DNA of 64,000 nucleotides from positions 124,001 through 188,000 of the forward strand of contig NZ_JAFBFG010000001.1 in assembly GCF_016909155.1 (NCBI RefSeq), written 5' to 3'. The stretch is from Chryseomicrobium aureum. Lineage in GTDB: Bacteria; Bacillota; Bacilli; Bacillales_A; Planococcaceae. Shown one piece after another: positions 43,094-52,497 of this stretch. Made by a program: the position numbers and the translations under genes. The number at the start of each line of letters is the position of its first letter. Position 1 is the stretch's first letter. The notes below the pieces were generated by a model that saw nothing but the letters and a program-made list of their open reading frames with translations, did not search any database and was not told the origin of the DNA.

Positions 43094-43882
43094 ATGAATT
43101 TATCCCAGCTAGATGCACTTGCTCAAGACATCATCATTCGAGCAGGAGAACGCATCAAGCAATCACTACATAAAGAAATGACAATCACTGAAAAAAGTTC
43201 TCCTTCAGATCTTGTCACCAATATTGACATGGAGACAGAACAATTTTTTGTGAAAGAAGTGAGTGAAGCTTTACCTGAACACCGTTTACTTGGTGAAGAA
43301 GGATTTGGTGATACCATTACAGATTGGGACGGCTACGTTTGGATTGTAGATCCTATCGATGGAACAACAAATTTTATTAATCAACAGCGCAATTTTTGTA
43401 TAACGGTTGGTATCTATAAAGACGGAGTAGGCGAACTCGGCTATATCTATCAGGTGATGACAGGTGAACTGATTTCAGCCATTCGTGGCCAAGGTGCTTA
43501 TCAAAATGGAGTTCTCTTGCCTCAGTTAAAAAATGTAGAATTTGAAGATAGTTTACTAGGCGTCAATGCTTCTTGGGTAGCACCAAACCGTCACATTGAC
43601 CATCACCAAGTCGCGAAGCTTATCAAACGTGTTCGTGGTACAAGATCTTATGGGTCAGCTGCACTTGAGATTAGCTATGTCGTCACAGGAAGGTTGGATG
43701 CGTACTTCTCGATGCGTCTTTCAGCATGGGACGTAGCAGGTGGAATGGTCATTGCAAACGAAGTGGGAGCACTTTGTGGAACGCTTGGTGGCGGGGAATT
43801 TGATCTGTTGAAAAAACAGCCGTTCATTATTGCTAATCCTGCTTTATTCGAGGAACTCGTTAAAGATTATTTAATTTCATAG
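43094..43882 (+). CDS. suhB: Inositol monophosphatase family protein (SuhB/YktC)
   Basis: This 262-residue Mg2+-dependent phosphatase has its metal-binding residues in LLGEEGFG (Glu), VDPIDGTTNF (the family signature) and SAWDVAGGMVIANEVG (C-terminal Asp). It can hydrolyse inositol-1-phosphate and similar sugar phosphates. The ATG at 43094 has GGAGGTGGAG upstream. It lies between the ykzI-like gene and ylaF as yktC does in B. subtilis. The physiological substrate is not certain. Confidence 0.9.
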   Translation: MNLSQLDALAQDIIIRAGERIKQSLHKEMTITEKSSPSDLVTNIDMETEQFFVKEVSEALPEHRLLGEEGFGDTITDWDGYVWIVDPIDGTTNFINQQRNFCITVGIYKDGVGELGYIYQVMTGELISAIRGQGAYQNGVLLPQLKNVEFEDSLLGVNASWVAPNRHIDHHQVAKLIKRVRGTRSYGSAALEISYVVTGRLDAYFSMRLSAWDVAGGMVIANEVGALCGTLGGGEFDLLKKQPFIIANPALFEELVKDYLIS

Positions 43883-43912
43883 AAAAAGCTGCCAAAGTCG
43901 GCAGCTTTTTTT
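43883..43912. terminator. Bidirectional terminator between suhB and ylaF
   Basis: An 11-bp stem (AAAAAGCTGCC / GGCAGCTTTTT) with a 6-base loop has T-runs on both strands. The ylaF stop touches its right edge. Confidence 0.9.
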
Positions 43913-44099
43913 AATCGAGTAATCCTTTTTCTCGGTACTCTTTTTTAGTTTTAAAACCAAGGCCCATTACTACAGCAAGTGCTAAAATTGCAAGAATGAC
44001 AAAAGGAACACTGCGGAATGAAACAGCTATACCAATAGAAGCCATCGCTAAAATAGCAAGGATTGAATATAGGACGAATACCCATTTAATCGATTTCAT
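43911..44099 (-). CDS. ylaF: YlaF-like two-helix membrane protein (DUF5325)
   Basis: This 62-residue protein has two membrane helices (VFVLYSILAILAMASIGIAV and a second through ILALAVVMGLGF) and a charged C-terminus. Size, topology and position beside typA fit B. subtilis YlaF. AGGAGG precedes the ATG. The function is unknown. Confidence 0.85.
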   Translation of the reverse strand: MKSIKWVFVLYSILAILAMASIGIAVSFRSVPFVILAILALAVVMGLGFKTKKEYREKGLLD

Positions 44100-44203
44100 C
44101 GGACTTTTCCTCCTTAAGGGAAAAACTCAAAGGTGTTTTTTATATGCTTTCTGTGCTATAATATCACAGTTATGGACTCGAAAAAAGAATATGGAGTGGA
44201 AAA

Positions 44204-46051
44204 ATGACTAATACTCGTCAAGATTTACGTAATATCGCTATTATTGCTCACGTTGACCATGGAAAAACAACGTTAGTAGACCAATTGTTGAAACAATCAG
44301 GTACGTTCCGTTCAAATGAACATGTAGAAGAACGTGCAATGGACTCGAATGACATTGAAAGAGAGCGCGGAATCACGATTCTTGCTAAGAATACCGCGAT
44401 TCAGTATAAAGATACAAAAATCAATATTCTAGATACACCTGGACACGCCGATTTCGGTGGAGAAGTAGAACGTATCATGAAAATGGTAGATGGTGTTCTT
44501 CTTATTGTAGATGCATACGAAGGCTGTATGCCACAAACTCGTTTCGTATTGAAGAAAGCTCTAGAACAAAACCTGCAACCAATCGTTGTAGTAAACAAAA
44601 TTGACCGTGACTTTGCTCGTCCGGAAGAAGTGGTTGATGAAGTTTTAGAACTATTCATCGAACTAGATGCAAATGATGACCAATTAGAATTCCCTGTAAT
44701 TTTTGCTTCAGGCATGAACGGTACTGCGAGTCTTTCATCAGACCCTGCAGATCAAGAAGAGAACATGCAGGTGATTTATGATGCAATCATTGAAAAAATC
44801 CCAGCACCAGTAGACAACAGTGACGAAGGACTTCAATTCCAAGTAGCACTACTTGACTACAACGACTATGTTGGACGTATTGGAATTGGTCGCGTATTCC
44901 GCGGAACAATGACAGTAGGTCAACAAGTTTCACTAATGAAACTTGATGGAACTGTGAAAAACTTCCGTGTGACGAAAATGTTTGGTTTCATGGGCTTAAA
45001 GCGTATTGAAATTCAAGAAGCAAAAGCTGGAGATCTAATTGCGGTTTCTGGAATGGAAGACATCAACGTTGGGGAGACGGTTTGTCCGATTGAACAACCA
45101 GAAGCACTACCAATTCTGCGTATTGATGAGCCAACTCTTCAAATGACGTTCCTAGTAAACAACAGTCCTTTTGCAGGTCGTGAAGGGAAATGGGTTACAG
45201 CTCGTAAGATTGAAGAACGCTTGCTTGCACAACTTGAGACAGATGTTTCTCTACGTGTAGAAGAAACTGATTCTCCAGATGCTTGGGTCGTTTCAGGTCG
45301 TGGTGAGCTTCACTTATCGATTTTAATCGAAAACATGCGTCGTGAAGGATTCGAGATTCAAGTTTCGAAACCAGAAGTTATTGTACGTGTAATTGACGGC
45401 GTCCGTATGGAACCTGTTGAGCGCGTTCAAATTGATATTCCGGAAGAGCACGTTGGTTCTATCATTGAATCAATGGGTGAACGTAAAGGTGAAATGCTTG
45501 ATATGATCAACAACGGATCAGGTCAAGTTCGTTTGATCTTCATGGTTCCTGCTCGTGGATTAATTGGATACACAACTGATTTCTTAACACTTACACGTGG
45601 ATACGGAATCATCAACCATACATTTGATAGCTACCAACCAATGGCGCAAGGCCGTGTTGGTGGACGCTCTAAAGGTGTTCTTGTTTCTATGGAAACTGGA
45701 AAAGCATCGGAGTATGGGATTCTTGGAGTAGAAGACCGTGGTACGATCTTCGTAGAGCCAGGTACAGATATTTACGAGGGTATGATTGTTGGAGAGCATA
45801 CGCGTGATAATGACTTAACTGTCAACATTACAAAAGTAAAAGCTGCAAACAACATCCGTTCTGCAAACAAAGAAGCAACAACTACGCGTAAAAAGCCACG
45901 TATTATGACACTTGAAGAAGCGTTAGAATACTTGAATGACGATGAGTACTGTGAGATCACACCTCAATCGATTCGTTTACGTAAAAAAGTGCTGGATAAG
46001 AACGAACGTGAGCGTATTGCTAAGAAATTGAAGTACGCGGAGCAATCCTAG
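44204..46051 (+). CDS. typA: Translational GTPase TypA/BipA
   Basis: This 615-residue ribosome-associated GTPase has G1 AHVDHGKTT, DTPGHADFGGE (G3) and VNKID (G4), followed by domain II, the EF-G-like domains III and V (ETDSPDAWVVSGRGELHLS) and the TypA-specific C-terminus (GRVGGRSKGVLVSMETGKA). It helps ribosome assembly, especially at low temperature or under stress. A TATAAT lies 42 bp before the ATG (44157-44162). ylaH follows closely. Confidence 0.96.
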   Translation: MTNTRQDLRNIAIIAHVDHGKTTLVDQLLKQSGTFRSNEHVEERAMDSNDIERERGITILAKNTAIQYKDTKINILDTPGHADFGGEVERIMKMVDGVLLIVDAYEGCMPQTRFVLKKALEQNLQPIVVVNKIDRDFARPEEVVDEVLELFIELDANDDQLEFPVIFASGMNGTASLSSDPADQEENMQVIYDAIIEKIPAPVDNSDEGLQFQVALLDYNDYVGRIGIGRVFRGTMTVGQQVSLMKLDGTVKNFRVTKMFGFMGLKRIEIQEAKAGDLIAVSGMEDINVGETVCPIEQPEALPILRIDEPTLQMTFLVNNSPFAGREGKWVTARKIEERLLAQLETDVSLRVEETDSPDAWVVSGRGELHLSILIENMRREGFEIQVSKPEVIVRVIDGVRMEPVERVQIDIPEEHVGSIIESMGERKGEMLDMINNGSGQVRLIFMVPARGLIGYTTDFLTLTRGYGIINHTFDSYQPMAQGRVGGRSKGVLVSMETGKASEYGILGVEDRGTIFVEPGTDIYEGMIVGEHTRDNDLTVNITKVKAANNIRSANKEATTTRKKPRIMTLEEALEYLNDDEYCEITPQSIRLRKKVLDKNERERIAKKLKYAEQS

Positions 46052-46067
46052 GAAGGAGAGACTCTAA

Positions 46068-46391
46068 GTGGAAGAACAAGAATTTGTCTTTGGTCGGATG
46101 TCAGCACTATCCCGGTTCATATACGAGCAGATGCCTAACTTTGATGTGGCAGGGTATGTCTTGTTTTTTATCATTTTCGCCTTGTCTGTTCTCGTTTATA
46201 AACTTGGATTCGCCAAAAGATTACGCTTAGGACAAAACATTGTGATCTATCTATTTTTGTTCATTGGCTGTCTAGTACTGACGTTTTTGGCATTTTTCCT
46301 GCCAATCGTCGAGGGCTTGATTGTCGCTGCGATGATCTTAATCATCTATAAAATCCGTATGCGTCTTGAAAAGCGAGGCACGACGGCATAA
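46068..46391 (+). CDS. ylaH: YlaH-like membrane protein
   Basis: This 107-residue protein has three membrane helices (about residues 29-45, 55-75 and 78-95) and a basic C-terminus. The start is GTG behind AAGGAGA, 16 bp after typA, so the two are probably one transcript. Length and position fit B. subtilis YlaH. The function is unknown. Confidence 0.85.
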   Translation: MEEQEFVFGRMSALSRFIYEQMPNFDVAGYVLFFIIFALSVLVYKLGFAKRLRLGQNIVIYLFLFIGCLVLTFLAFFLPIVEGLIVAAMILIIYKIRMRLEKRGTTA

Positions 46392-46392
46392 C

Positions 46393-46428
46393 AAAAAACC
46401 TCGGAGAAATTTTTCTCCGAGGTTTTTT
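46393..46428. terminator. Bidirectional terminator between ylaH and ylaI
   Basis: A 17-bp perfect inverted repeat (AAAAAACCTCGGAGAAA and its complement) has a 2-base centre. It ends at the ylaI stop codon. Confidence 0.93.
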
Positions 46429-46630
46429 AAAATTCATTTTCAGCAGGGTGAGAACTTCTAAAGAATCGAAAGTTTCCAGTTGCTACTCGTGCTTCTGTCT
46501 TCACACGAATACGTTCGTCACATTCCGGACACATATAGGTCGTGATTGAACGATTTCGCAATTTCTTTGCTAGTGGCAGATCATCTTCTAAGCGGTCAAT
46601 ACGGTCACAAATCACACATTTCACACGCAT
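46427..46630 (-). CDS. ylaI: YlaI-like zinc-ribbon protein (DUF2197)
   Basis: This 67-residue protein has two CxxC pairs (KCVICD and MCPECDE), an expected zinc ribbon, followed by a basic VKTEARVATGNFRFFRS tail. It matches B. subtilis YlaI. The ATG at 46630 follows GGGTGGAATAGG and begins one base after the upstream gene's stop, so the two are translationally coupled. It may contact nucleic acid, which is inferred from fold only. Confidence 0.88.
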   Translation of the reverse strand: MRVKCVICDRIDRLEDDLPLAKKLRNRSITTYMCPECDERIRVKTEARVATGNFRFFRSSHPAENEF

Positions 46631-46631
46631 C

Positions 46632-47129
46632 CTATTCCACCCGGAAAGCACTAACATACTTGAGAGGGGCGTTCAGATTGCTTCCATCTTTATGAAGCAG
46701 ATAAACAGGACCATCTTCTTTTAATGGCTTTCCTTCCTTGGAAAATTGGACAAGCAATGTCGGTAGGTCTGCCAGTGAATAACGAACTTCTGAGCCCTCT
46801 GTTTCAATGACCAAGTTTGAAGCGTCTGGAGCTGGTTCGGCATTTTTGATAAATGACTCTAGCGGCATAGCGTATGAATTCGTGAGTAATTTTGTACGCT
46901 CGTATTTCTTCTCGGACTTTAAAGTAGGTGGAAATACGGCACCTTCTGTAATCTCACGAGACCACTGCTTTGATGTTACATCTGTGTACTCATCTTCTTG
47001 ATTCACTTCTTGATACTGCTCACTAAAAAACTCATCTAGATCGACTTTACGATCATCAAAAATCCATACTGTAGGATCAATTGTGATTGGAAATTTCACA
47101 GCACCTTTTACTGGAATAATCATATCCAT
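46632..47129 (-). CDS. Conserved protein of unknown function upstream of ylaI
   Basis: This 165-residue soluble protein begins MDMIIPVKGAVKFPITIDPT and VWIFDDRKVDLDEFF, has a charged middle, and ends with a beta-rich part (GPVYLLHKDGSNLNAPLKYVSAFRV). I do not recognise a catalytic motif. By position it could be the counterpart of B. subtilis YlaL, but I cannot confirm that. Similar proteins are sometimes labelled peptidyl-prolyl isomerase; no such motif is visible here. The ATG at 47129 follows GGAGG. Its stop is one base before the ylaI start. Confidence 0.75.
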   Translation of the reverse strand: MDMIIPVKGAVKFPITIDPTVWIFDDRKVDLDEFFSEQYQEVNQEDEYTDVTSKQWSREITEGAVFPPTLKSEKKYERTKLLTNSYAMPLESFIKNAEPAPDASNLVIETEGSEVRYSLADLPTLLVQFSKEGKPLKEDGPVYLLHKDGSNLNAPLKYVSAFRVE

Positions 47130-47219
47130 AGTTTTTCCCTCCAAGTTCTATCTGTAGTTAGTATACCGTGAAAGGAAAGAGGAACAAAGTATTTTTCCTT
47201 AACTGCACCTCGTCTCTGC

Positions 47220-47248
47220 TTGCAATTTTAGTGGTAGAAAGATACACT
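47220..47248 (+). promoter_or_regulatory. Candidate promoter of ylaN
   Basis: TTGCAA, 17 bp and TACACT lie about 42 bp before the ylaN start. Confidence 0.65.
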
Positions 47249-47290
47249 TTAAGAAGGCAAACTAGAATTTTTAGATGGGGGCGTCCTCAT

Positions 47291-47575
47291 ATGGATATAC
47301 AAATCGAGCAGTCGTATCGTGACAAGGCCCTATCGCTTTTGAAAAACGATGCTGATAAAATTGCTCAGTTGATTAAAGTGCAACTGGACAACCTAACAAT
47401 GCCGCAATGTCCTCTTTATGAAGAGGTATTAGATACGCAAATGTTTGGTCTCTCTAGAGAGATTGACTTTGCTGTGAAGCTTGGCCTGATTCAACGAGAA
47501 GAAGGCAAAGAAATTCTCGCGTCACTTGAAAAGGAAATGTCACTTTTACACGAAACATATACTGATCGTAAATGA
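47291..47575 (+). CDS. ylaN: YlaN (DUF1507), iron-linked Fur antirepressor family
   Basis: This 94-residue helical protein contains the highly conserved block [20 protein letters not shown] then [12 protein letters not shown]. Homologues in B. subtilis and S. aureus bind Fe(II) and interact with Fur, relieving repression when iron is low. That role is known for the family, not visible here. The ATG at 47291 is behind GGGGGCG; a longer in-frame start would extend through the promoter and is rejected. It lies just before ftsW as in B. subtilis. Confidence 0.93.
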   Translation: MDIQIEQSYRDKALSLLKNDADKIAQLIKVQLDNLTMPQCPLYEEVLDTQMFGLSREIDFAVKLGLIQREEGKEILASLEKEMSLLHETYTDRK

Positions 47576-47604
47576 ACTCAAACAGTCCGTGTTTGAGTTT
47601 TTTT
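47575..47604 (+). terminator. Terminator of ylaN
   Basis: A 10-bp stem (AACTCAAACA / TGTTTGAGTT) with a 5-base loop is followed by a T-run, right at the stop codon. Confidence 0.92.
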
Positions 47605-47660
47605 ACTACATAAATTCTGCACACAAAATCTATTACGAACAAGAGCAAGGTGACTTCTAA

Positions 47661-48827
47661 ATGAAAACTTATTTGAAACGTTATTTTAGTTATACAGATT
47701 TTTCAATTGTCTTTGTCTATTTGGTGTTGTGTATTTTCGGACTCGTCATGATTTACAGTTCTTCATTTTATTGGGCAGTAGAAAAATATGACTGGGCCCC
47801 CGACCACTTTTTCCAACAACAAAAAACCAATCTGCTACTTGCAGTGCCCGTCTTCTTCTTCATGTCCTTATTTCCTTACAAACACTTTAAAAATAAATAT
47901 ATGATGATGTTGATGGTCAGTGTGATGTTCCTATTGCTCATACTCGTGCACTTTATCGGAAGTGGAGGAGCAGCTGGTTCGCAGAGCTGGTTATATATAG
48001 GACCGATCAACCTTCAACCTTCTGAAGTAGCAAAGATTGTGCTCGTATTGTATTTCTCAGGTTTGTTTGCTAAGAAGATTCAAAAAGGGACTTTAAATGA
48101 TTTAACGAATTCAATCTATCCGCCAATTATCATCATGGCAGCAGCGGTCGCATCCATCATGTTAGAGACAGATGTAGGGAACTCTATGATCATTACATTT
48201 GTATGTATTACAGTGATTGTTGCAAGCGGCGTAAAATTTAAAGTGTTCTCAAAATTACTCGGCTTAATTTTTGGCGCTTTTCTGATAATTGGTATTTTGC
48301 TATACTTTTTTAGAGAGTCAATAATTACACCAAAACGTCTTGGTCGACTCGAAGCATTTTTTAATCCATTTGCCTATGAGGATTCCTTCGGCTACCAGAT
48401 TGTAAACGGCTACTTAGCGATTGGTTCTGGTGGGCTTACAGGCCTTGGTCTTGGAAACTCCAATCAAAAATATGGCTACTTACCTGAGCCTCATACGGAT
48501 TTCATTATGGCAGTGATTGCAGAAGAACTTGGGATTATAGGTGTAGGGATTATTTTACTCGGCATTTTCTTCCTAGTATTTAAGGGCCTCTCGATTGCAC
48601 TTACGGGTCGTGATCCACATGGACGAATGATAGCAGCTGGAATCGCATCCATTTTTGGCTTCCAGACATTTGTGAATTTAGGCGGAATGCTAGGAGTTAT
48701 TCCACTTACAGGTGTGCCATTACCTTTCATCTCGTATGGAGGGACCGCACTGATCTTATTTTCAGCAGCACTTGGAATTTTAGTAAATGTATCGATGTTT
48801 GCACGGTATGAAAAATCTAAAAATTGA
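47661..48827 (+). CDS. ftsW: FtsW/RodA/SpoVE (SEDS) peptidoglycan glycosyltransferase, probable FtsW
   Basis: This 388-residue SEDS-family membrane protein has ten predicted helices. The signature residues are visible: YSSSFYWA after helix 1, SWLYIGPINLQPSEVAK (loop after helix 4), EDSFGYQIVNGYLAIGSGGLTGLGLGNS and the final PLPFISYGGTALI. It polymerises lipid II at the division septum. I name it FtsW rather than RodA because of the ylaN-ftsW-pyc order. AAGGTGA precedes the ATG. Confidence 0.9.
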   Translation: MKTYLKRYFSYTDFSIVFVYLVLCIFGLVMIYSSSFYWAVEKYDWAPDHFFQQQKTNLLLAVPVFFFMSLFPYKHFKNKYMMMLMVSVMFLLLILVHFIGSGGAAGSQSWLYIGPINLQPSEVAKIVLVLYFSGLFAKKIQKGTLNDLTNSIYPPIIIMAAAVASIMLETDVGNSMIITFVCITVIVASGVKFKVFSKLLGLIFGAFLIIGILLYFFRESIITPKRLGRLEAFFNPFAYEDSFGYQIVNGYLAIGSGGLTGLGLGNSNQKYGYLPEPHTDFIMAVIAEELGIIGVGIILLGIFFLVFKGLSIALTGRDPHGRMIAAGIASIFGFQTFVNLGGMLGVIPLTGVPLPFISYGGTALILFSAALGILVNVSMFARYEKSKN

Positions 48828-48848
48828 TGCAAAGGGTGGCGATGAAAC

Positions 48849-51800
48849 ATGGGTAAAATTAATAAGATTTTAGTAGCAAACCGCGGAGAGATTGCAATTC
48901 GAGTATTTCGAGCTTGTACCGAACTAGGTATTCGTACAGTTGCCATATATTCTCGCGAAGACAGCGGCTCATTTCATCGCTTCAAATCAGATGAATCGTA
49001 TCTGGTGGGAGATGGGAAAAAACCAATTGATGCGTACTTAGACATCGAAAACATTATTGAAATCGCGAAAGAAGCTGGCGTGGATGCTATCCATCCAGGG
49101 TACGGTTTCTTGTCTGAAAATCTAGAGTTCGCGAAACGTTGTGAAGAAGAGGGAATCATCTTTATTGGCCCGACTTCAAAACACCTCGATATGTTCGGGG
49201 ACAAAGTGAAGGCACGTGATCAAGCGATTCAAGCAGGTATCCCTGTCATTCCAGGCAGTGATGGTCCAGTCAGCTCTCTAGAAGAACTAGAAGCGTTCGG
49301 TGATACATACGGCTATCCACTTATGATTAAAGCAGCACTCGGCGGGGGTGGTCGAGGCATGCGTGTGGTACCTACAAAAGAAGATTTACAGGAAGCATAT
49401 GATCGTGCGAAATCGGAAGCAAAAGCAGCTTTTGGTTCAGATGAAGTGTACGTTGAAAAATTTGTCGACAAACCAAAACATATTGAAGTACAAATACTAG
49501 GGGATCGCCATGGCAACTTGATTCACTTGTATGAGCGCGACTGTTCTATTCAACGTCGCCATCAAAAAGTTGTTGAGATTGCGCCATCTAACGCACTTAG
49601 CAATGAGTTGCGTATGGAGATTTGTGATGCGGCTGTCAAACTGATGAAAAACGTTGATTACGTCAATGCAGGTACGGTTGAATTTTTAGTGACAGATGAT
49701 GAGTTTTATTTCATTGAAGTAAATCCTCGTATTCAAGTAGAGCATACAATCACTGAAATGATTACGGGAATTGATATCGTGCATGCACAAATAAAAATTG
49801 CCTGCGATCTAAGCTTAGACAGTGAAGAGATGGGTATACCAGCACAAGACAAAATTCCATTGTTTGGGTACGCTATTCAGTCGCGAGTAACGACAGAGGA
49901 TCCATTAAACCAATTCATGCCAGATACAGGAAAGTTAATGGTGTATCGTTCTGGTGGTGGTTTTGGAGTGCGTCTTGATGCCGGAAATGGCTTCCAAGGT
50001 GCTGTTATTACGCCTTACTATGATTCATTATTAGTAAAAGTCTCCACTTGGGGGATGACATTTAAAGAAGCGGCTGCGAAGATGGACCGAAACTTGCAAG
50101 AGTTCCGAATCCGAGGAATCAAAACCAATATTCCGTTTTTAGAAAACGTGGTCAAGCACCCGAATTTCATCGAAGGAAAGTTCAATACAAGTTTTATCGA
50201 TACGACGCCTGAATTATTTTTGTTCCCATCTCGTCAAGACCGCGGGACAAAATTATTATCTTATATCGGGAATATATCAGTGAATGGATTCCCAGGAATC
50301 GAGCGCAAACCGAAGCCTGTGTTCCATATTCCGCCACAAGCGAGCCAAAAATTCGATGTATCCTCTCTTTCTGGTACGAAGCAGCTCCTTGATCAACATG
50401 GACCAGAGGCGGTCGTGAAGTGGATCAAAGAGCAAAACGATGTGTTGATTACAGATACTACTTTCCGTGATGCGCACCAATCATTACTAGCGACACGTGT
50501 GCGCTCATACGATATGTATCAAATCGCCAATCAAACAGCTCATGGCATGAAAGACGCCTTCTCGTTAGAGATGTGGGGCGGAGCAACATTTGACGTTGCG
50601 TATCGTTTCTTGAAAGAAGACCCATGGGAGCGCCTTTTAGTTCTTCGTGAACGCATTCCAAATGTATTGTTCCAAATGTTACTTCGTGGTGCGAATGCTG
50701 TCGGGTATAAAAACTATCCAGACAATGTCATCCGTGAATTTGTTCAAAAATCTGCAGATGCAGGAATTGATGTTTTCCGAATCTTTGATAGCTTGAACTG
50801 GATCAAAGGAATGGAAGTAGCGATTGATGCGACTCGTCAAGCGGGCAAGATTGCAGAAGCAGCCATTTGTTATACAGGCGACATATTAGACGACAGCCGT
50901 CAAAAATACACGGTTCAGTATTACAAAGATATGGCGAAAGAACTTGAGGCTGCAGGAGCTCATATTTTAGCGATCAAGGATATGGCGGGGCTTTTAAAAC
51001 CAGAAGCTGCGTATCGATTGATCAGCGAATTGAAAGAAACAACGGATTTACCGATTCACTTGCACACACACGATACAAGTGGAAACGGAGTCTTCCAATA
51101 CGCACGTGCTATCGAGGCTGGTGTAGATATCGTGGATACAGCATTAGGGTCGATGAGCGGACTCACGTCTCAACCTTCAGCTAGCTCACTTTCTTATGCA
51201 TTAAAAGGCATGGATCGCACAGTACGCACAGATGTTGGGGAACTTGAGCAATTGTCTCAGTACTGGGAAGAAGTACGAAAATACTACAGCGACTTCGAAA
51301 GTGGCATGAAGAGCCCGCACTCTGAAATCTATGTGCATGAGATGCCAGGTGGTCAGTACAGTAACTTGCAACAGCAAGCGAAAGCTGTTGGACTGGGCAA
51401 GCGCTGGGAAGAAGTAAAAGACATGTATTCTCGCGTCAACTTGTTATTTGGAGATGTCGTCAAAGTTACCCCGTCCTCTAAAGTAGTGGGAGACATGGCA
51501 CTCTTTATGGTACAAAACGATTTAGATGAATATACAGTGTTAACAAAAGGGCAGTCACTCGACTTCCCAGACTCGGTCATCGAGTTCTTCGAAGGATACA
51601 TTGGACAGCCATATGGCGGTTTCCCGGAAGAGTTGCAGCTTGTCATCTTAAAAGATCGTAAACCAATCACAGTTCGTCCAGGTGAGCTTTTAGAGCCTGC
51701 GAATTTCGAGGCCGTTCGCGATGAATTGTTCAACAAGTTAAACCGACCAGTAAGCAGCCATGAAGTGCTTGCACACATTCTTTATCCAAAAGTTTTTGAA

Positions 51801-52289
51801 GAGTATCGTGCGACAGTGGATCAATTTGGGAACGTTTCAGTTCTCGATACGCCAACATTCTTGTACGGAATGAAACTTGGAGAAGAGATTGAAGTGGAAA
51901 TCGAAAAAGGGAAGACGCTGATGGTCAAACTAGTTTCAATCAGTGATGCGAACCTTGAAGGGCAGCGAACAATCTACTTTGAGCTAAATGGGCAACCACG
52001 TGAAATTTATATTCAAGATGTCAATGTGGAAGTCAGCCATGTAGCGAAGCGTAAAATTGAGCCGGGCAACGAGCAGCATATCGGTGCAACGATGCCAGGA
52101 ACTGTTTTAAAAGTCGCTGTGGCAAAAGGAAGTAAAGTGAAACGTGGGGAGCACCTGTTGATCACAGAAGCCATGAAGATGGAAACGACGGTTCAAGCAC
52201 CGTTTAATGGAGTGATCCAAGAAATCCATGTAGTAGCAGGCGAAGCCATCTCACCAGGTGACTTACTAATCGAAATTGAAAAAGCTTAA
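48849..52289 (+). CDS. pyc: Pyruvate carboxylase
   Basis: This 1146-residue biotin enzyme makes oxaloacetate from pyruvate, bicarbonate and ATP. Domains in order are biotin carboxylase (about 1-455, with GGGGRGMRVV and EVNPRIQVEHT), carboxyltransferase (about 530-830, LITDTTFRDAHQS and LHTHDTSGNG), the allosteric/tetramerisation region, and the C-terminal biotin carrier with EAMKME (biotinylated Lys near residue 1110). Length is normal for the single-chain form. In related bacteria it is controlled by acetyl-CoA and by c-di-AMP, directly or through DarB. It starts 21 bp after ftsW, behind GGGTGG, with a strong terminator after. Confidence 0.97.
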   Translation: MGKINKILVANRGEIAIRVFRACTELGIRTVAIYSREDSGSFHRFKSDESYLVGDGKKPIDAYLDIENIIEIAKEAGVDAIHPGYGFLSENLEFAKRCEEEGIIFIGPTSKHLDMFGDKVKARDQAIQAGIPVIPGSDGPVSSLEELEAFGDTYGYPLMIKAALGGGGRGMRVVPTKEDLQEAYDRAKSEAKAAFGSDEVYVEKFVDKPKHIEVQILGDRHGNLIHLYERDCSIQRRHQKVVEIAPSNALSNELRMEICDAAVKLMKNVDYVNAGTVEFLVTDDEFYFIEVNPRIQVEHTITEMITGIDIVHAQIKIACDLSLDSEEMGIPAQDKIPLFGYAIQSRVTTEDPLNQFMPDTGKLMVYRSGGGFGVRLDAGNGFQGAVITPYYDSLLVKVSTWGMTFKEAAAKMDRNLQEFRIRGIKTNIPFLENVVKHPNFIEGKFNTSFIDTTPELFLFPSRQDRGTKLLSYIGNISVNGFPGIERKPKPVFHIPPQASQKFDVSSLSGTKQLLDQHGPEAVVKWIKEQNDVLITDTTFRDAHQSLLATRVRSYDMYQIANQTAHGMKDAFSLEMWGGATFDVAYRFLKEDPWERLLVLRERIPNVLFQMLLRGANAVGYKNYPDNVIREFVQKSADAGIDVFRIFDSLNWIKGMEVAIDATRQAGKIAEAAICYTGDILDDSRQKYTVQYYKDMAKELEAAGAHILAIKDMAGLLKPEAAYRLISELKETTDLPIHLHTHDTSGNGVFQYARAIEAGVDIVDTALGSMSGLTSQPSASSLSYALKGMDRTVRTDVGELEQLSQYWEEVRKYYSDFESGMKSPHSEIYVHEMPGGQYSNLQQQAKAVGLGKRWEEVKDMYSRVNLLFGDVVKVTPSSKVVGDMALFMVQNDLDEYTVLTKGQSLDFPDSVIEFFEGYIGQPYGGFPEELQLVILKDRKPITVRPGELLEPANFEAVRDELFNKLNRPVSSHEVLAHILYPKVFEEYRATVDQFGNVSVLDTPTFLYGMKLGEEIEVEIEKGKTLMVKLVSISDANLEGQRTIYFELNGQPREIYIQDVNVEVSHVAKRKIEPGNEQHIGATMPGTVLKVAVAKGSKVKRGEHLLITEAMKMETTVQAPFNGVIQEIHVVAGEAISPGDLLIEIEKA

Positions 52290-52298
52290 TAGAACTAT

Positions 52299-52345
52299 AA
52301 AAAGCACCGCTTCTTGTGAACTGTACAAGGAGCGGTGCTTTTTTT
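52299..52345 (+). terminator. Terminator of pyc
   Basis: AAAAAGCACCGCT and CTTGT arms pair with ACAAG and AGCGGTGCTTTTT. A T-run of seven follows. Confidence 0.93.
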
Positions 52346-52402
52346 GGAAGTAGCCTATCTAGATAGTGTTTAAAAAATTTAGAAGTGTCATTCTTGAAAA
52401 GA

Positions 52403-52484
52403 GTGCAGGGGTGACTCCAGCGGGATTAAAAGCGGAAGCTGAGACCGAGGCTCAGCCCGCGCCCGCGGAATGCTTCCCCTGCAC
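52403..52484. repeat. Shortened intergenic repeat related to type A (type D)
   Basis: Ends GTGCAGGGG and CCCCTGCAC are perfect 9-bp complements. Inside are TGACTCCAGCGGGA, an inner hairpin GCTGAG / CTCAGC, and CCGCGCCCGCGGAA. The order GGGG-TGACTCCAG-GGGA ... GAGA-CC ... CTCA-C-GCGCCC-CGGAA-GC-CCCC parallels type A, with the central CGCAGGAG...GACGAGG part deleted. It sits between the pyc and ctaA terminators. I recall similar elements from other Bacillaceae and Planococcaceae genomes but know no settled name. Confidence 0.75.
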
Positions 52485-52497
52485 GCCCTAAACAATT

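Noticed and set aside
47168-47290. Upstream in-frame extension of ylaN
   Set aside because: The extension would cover the TTGCAA-17-TACACT promoter and is not part of the conserved protein.
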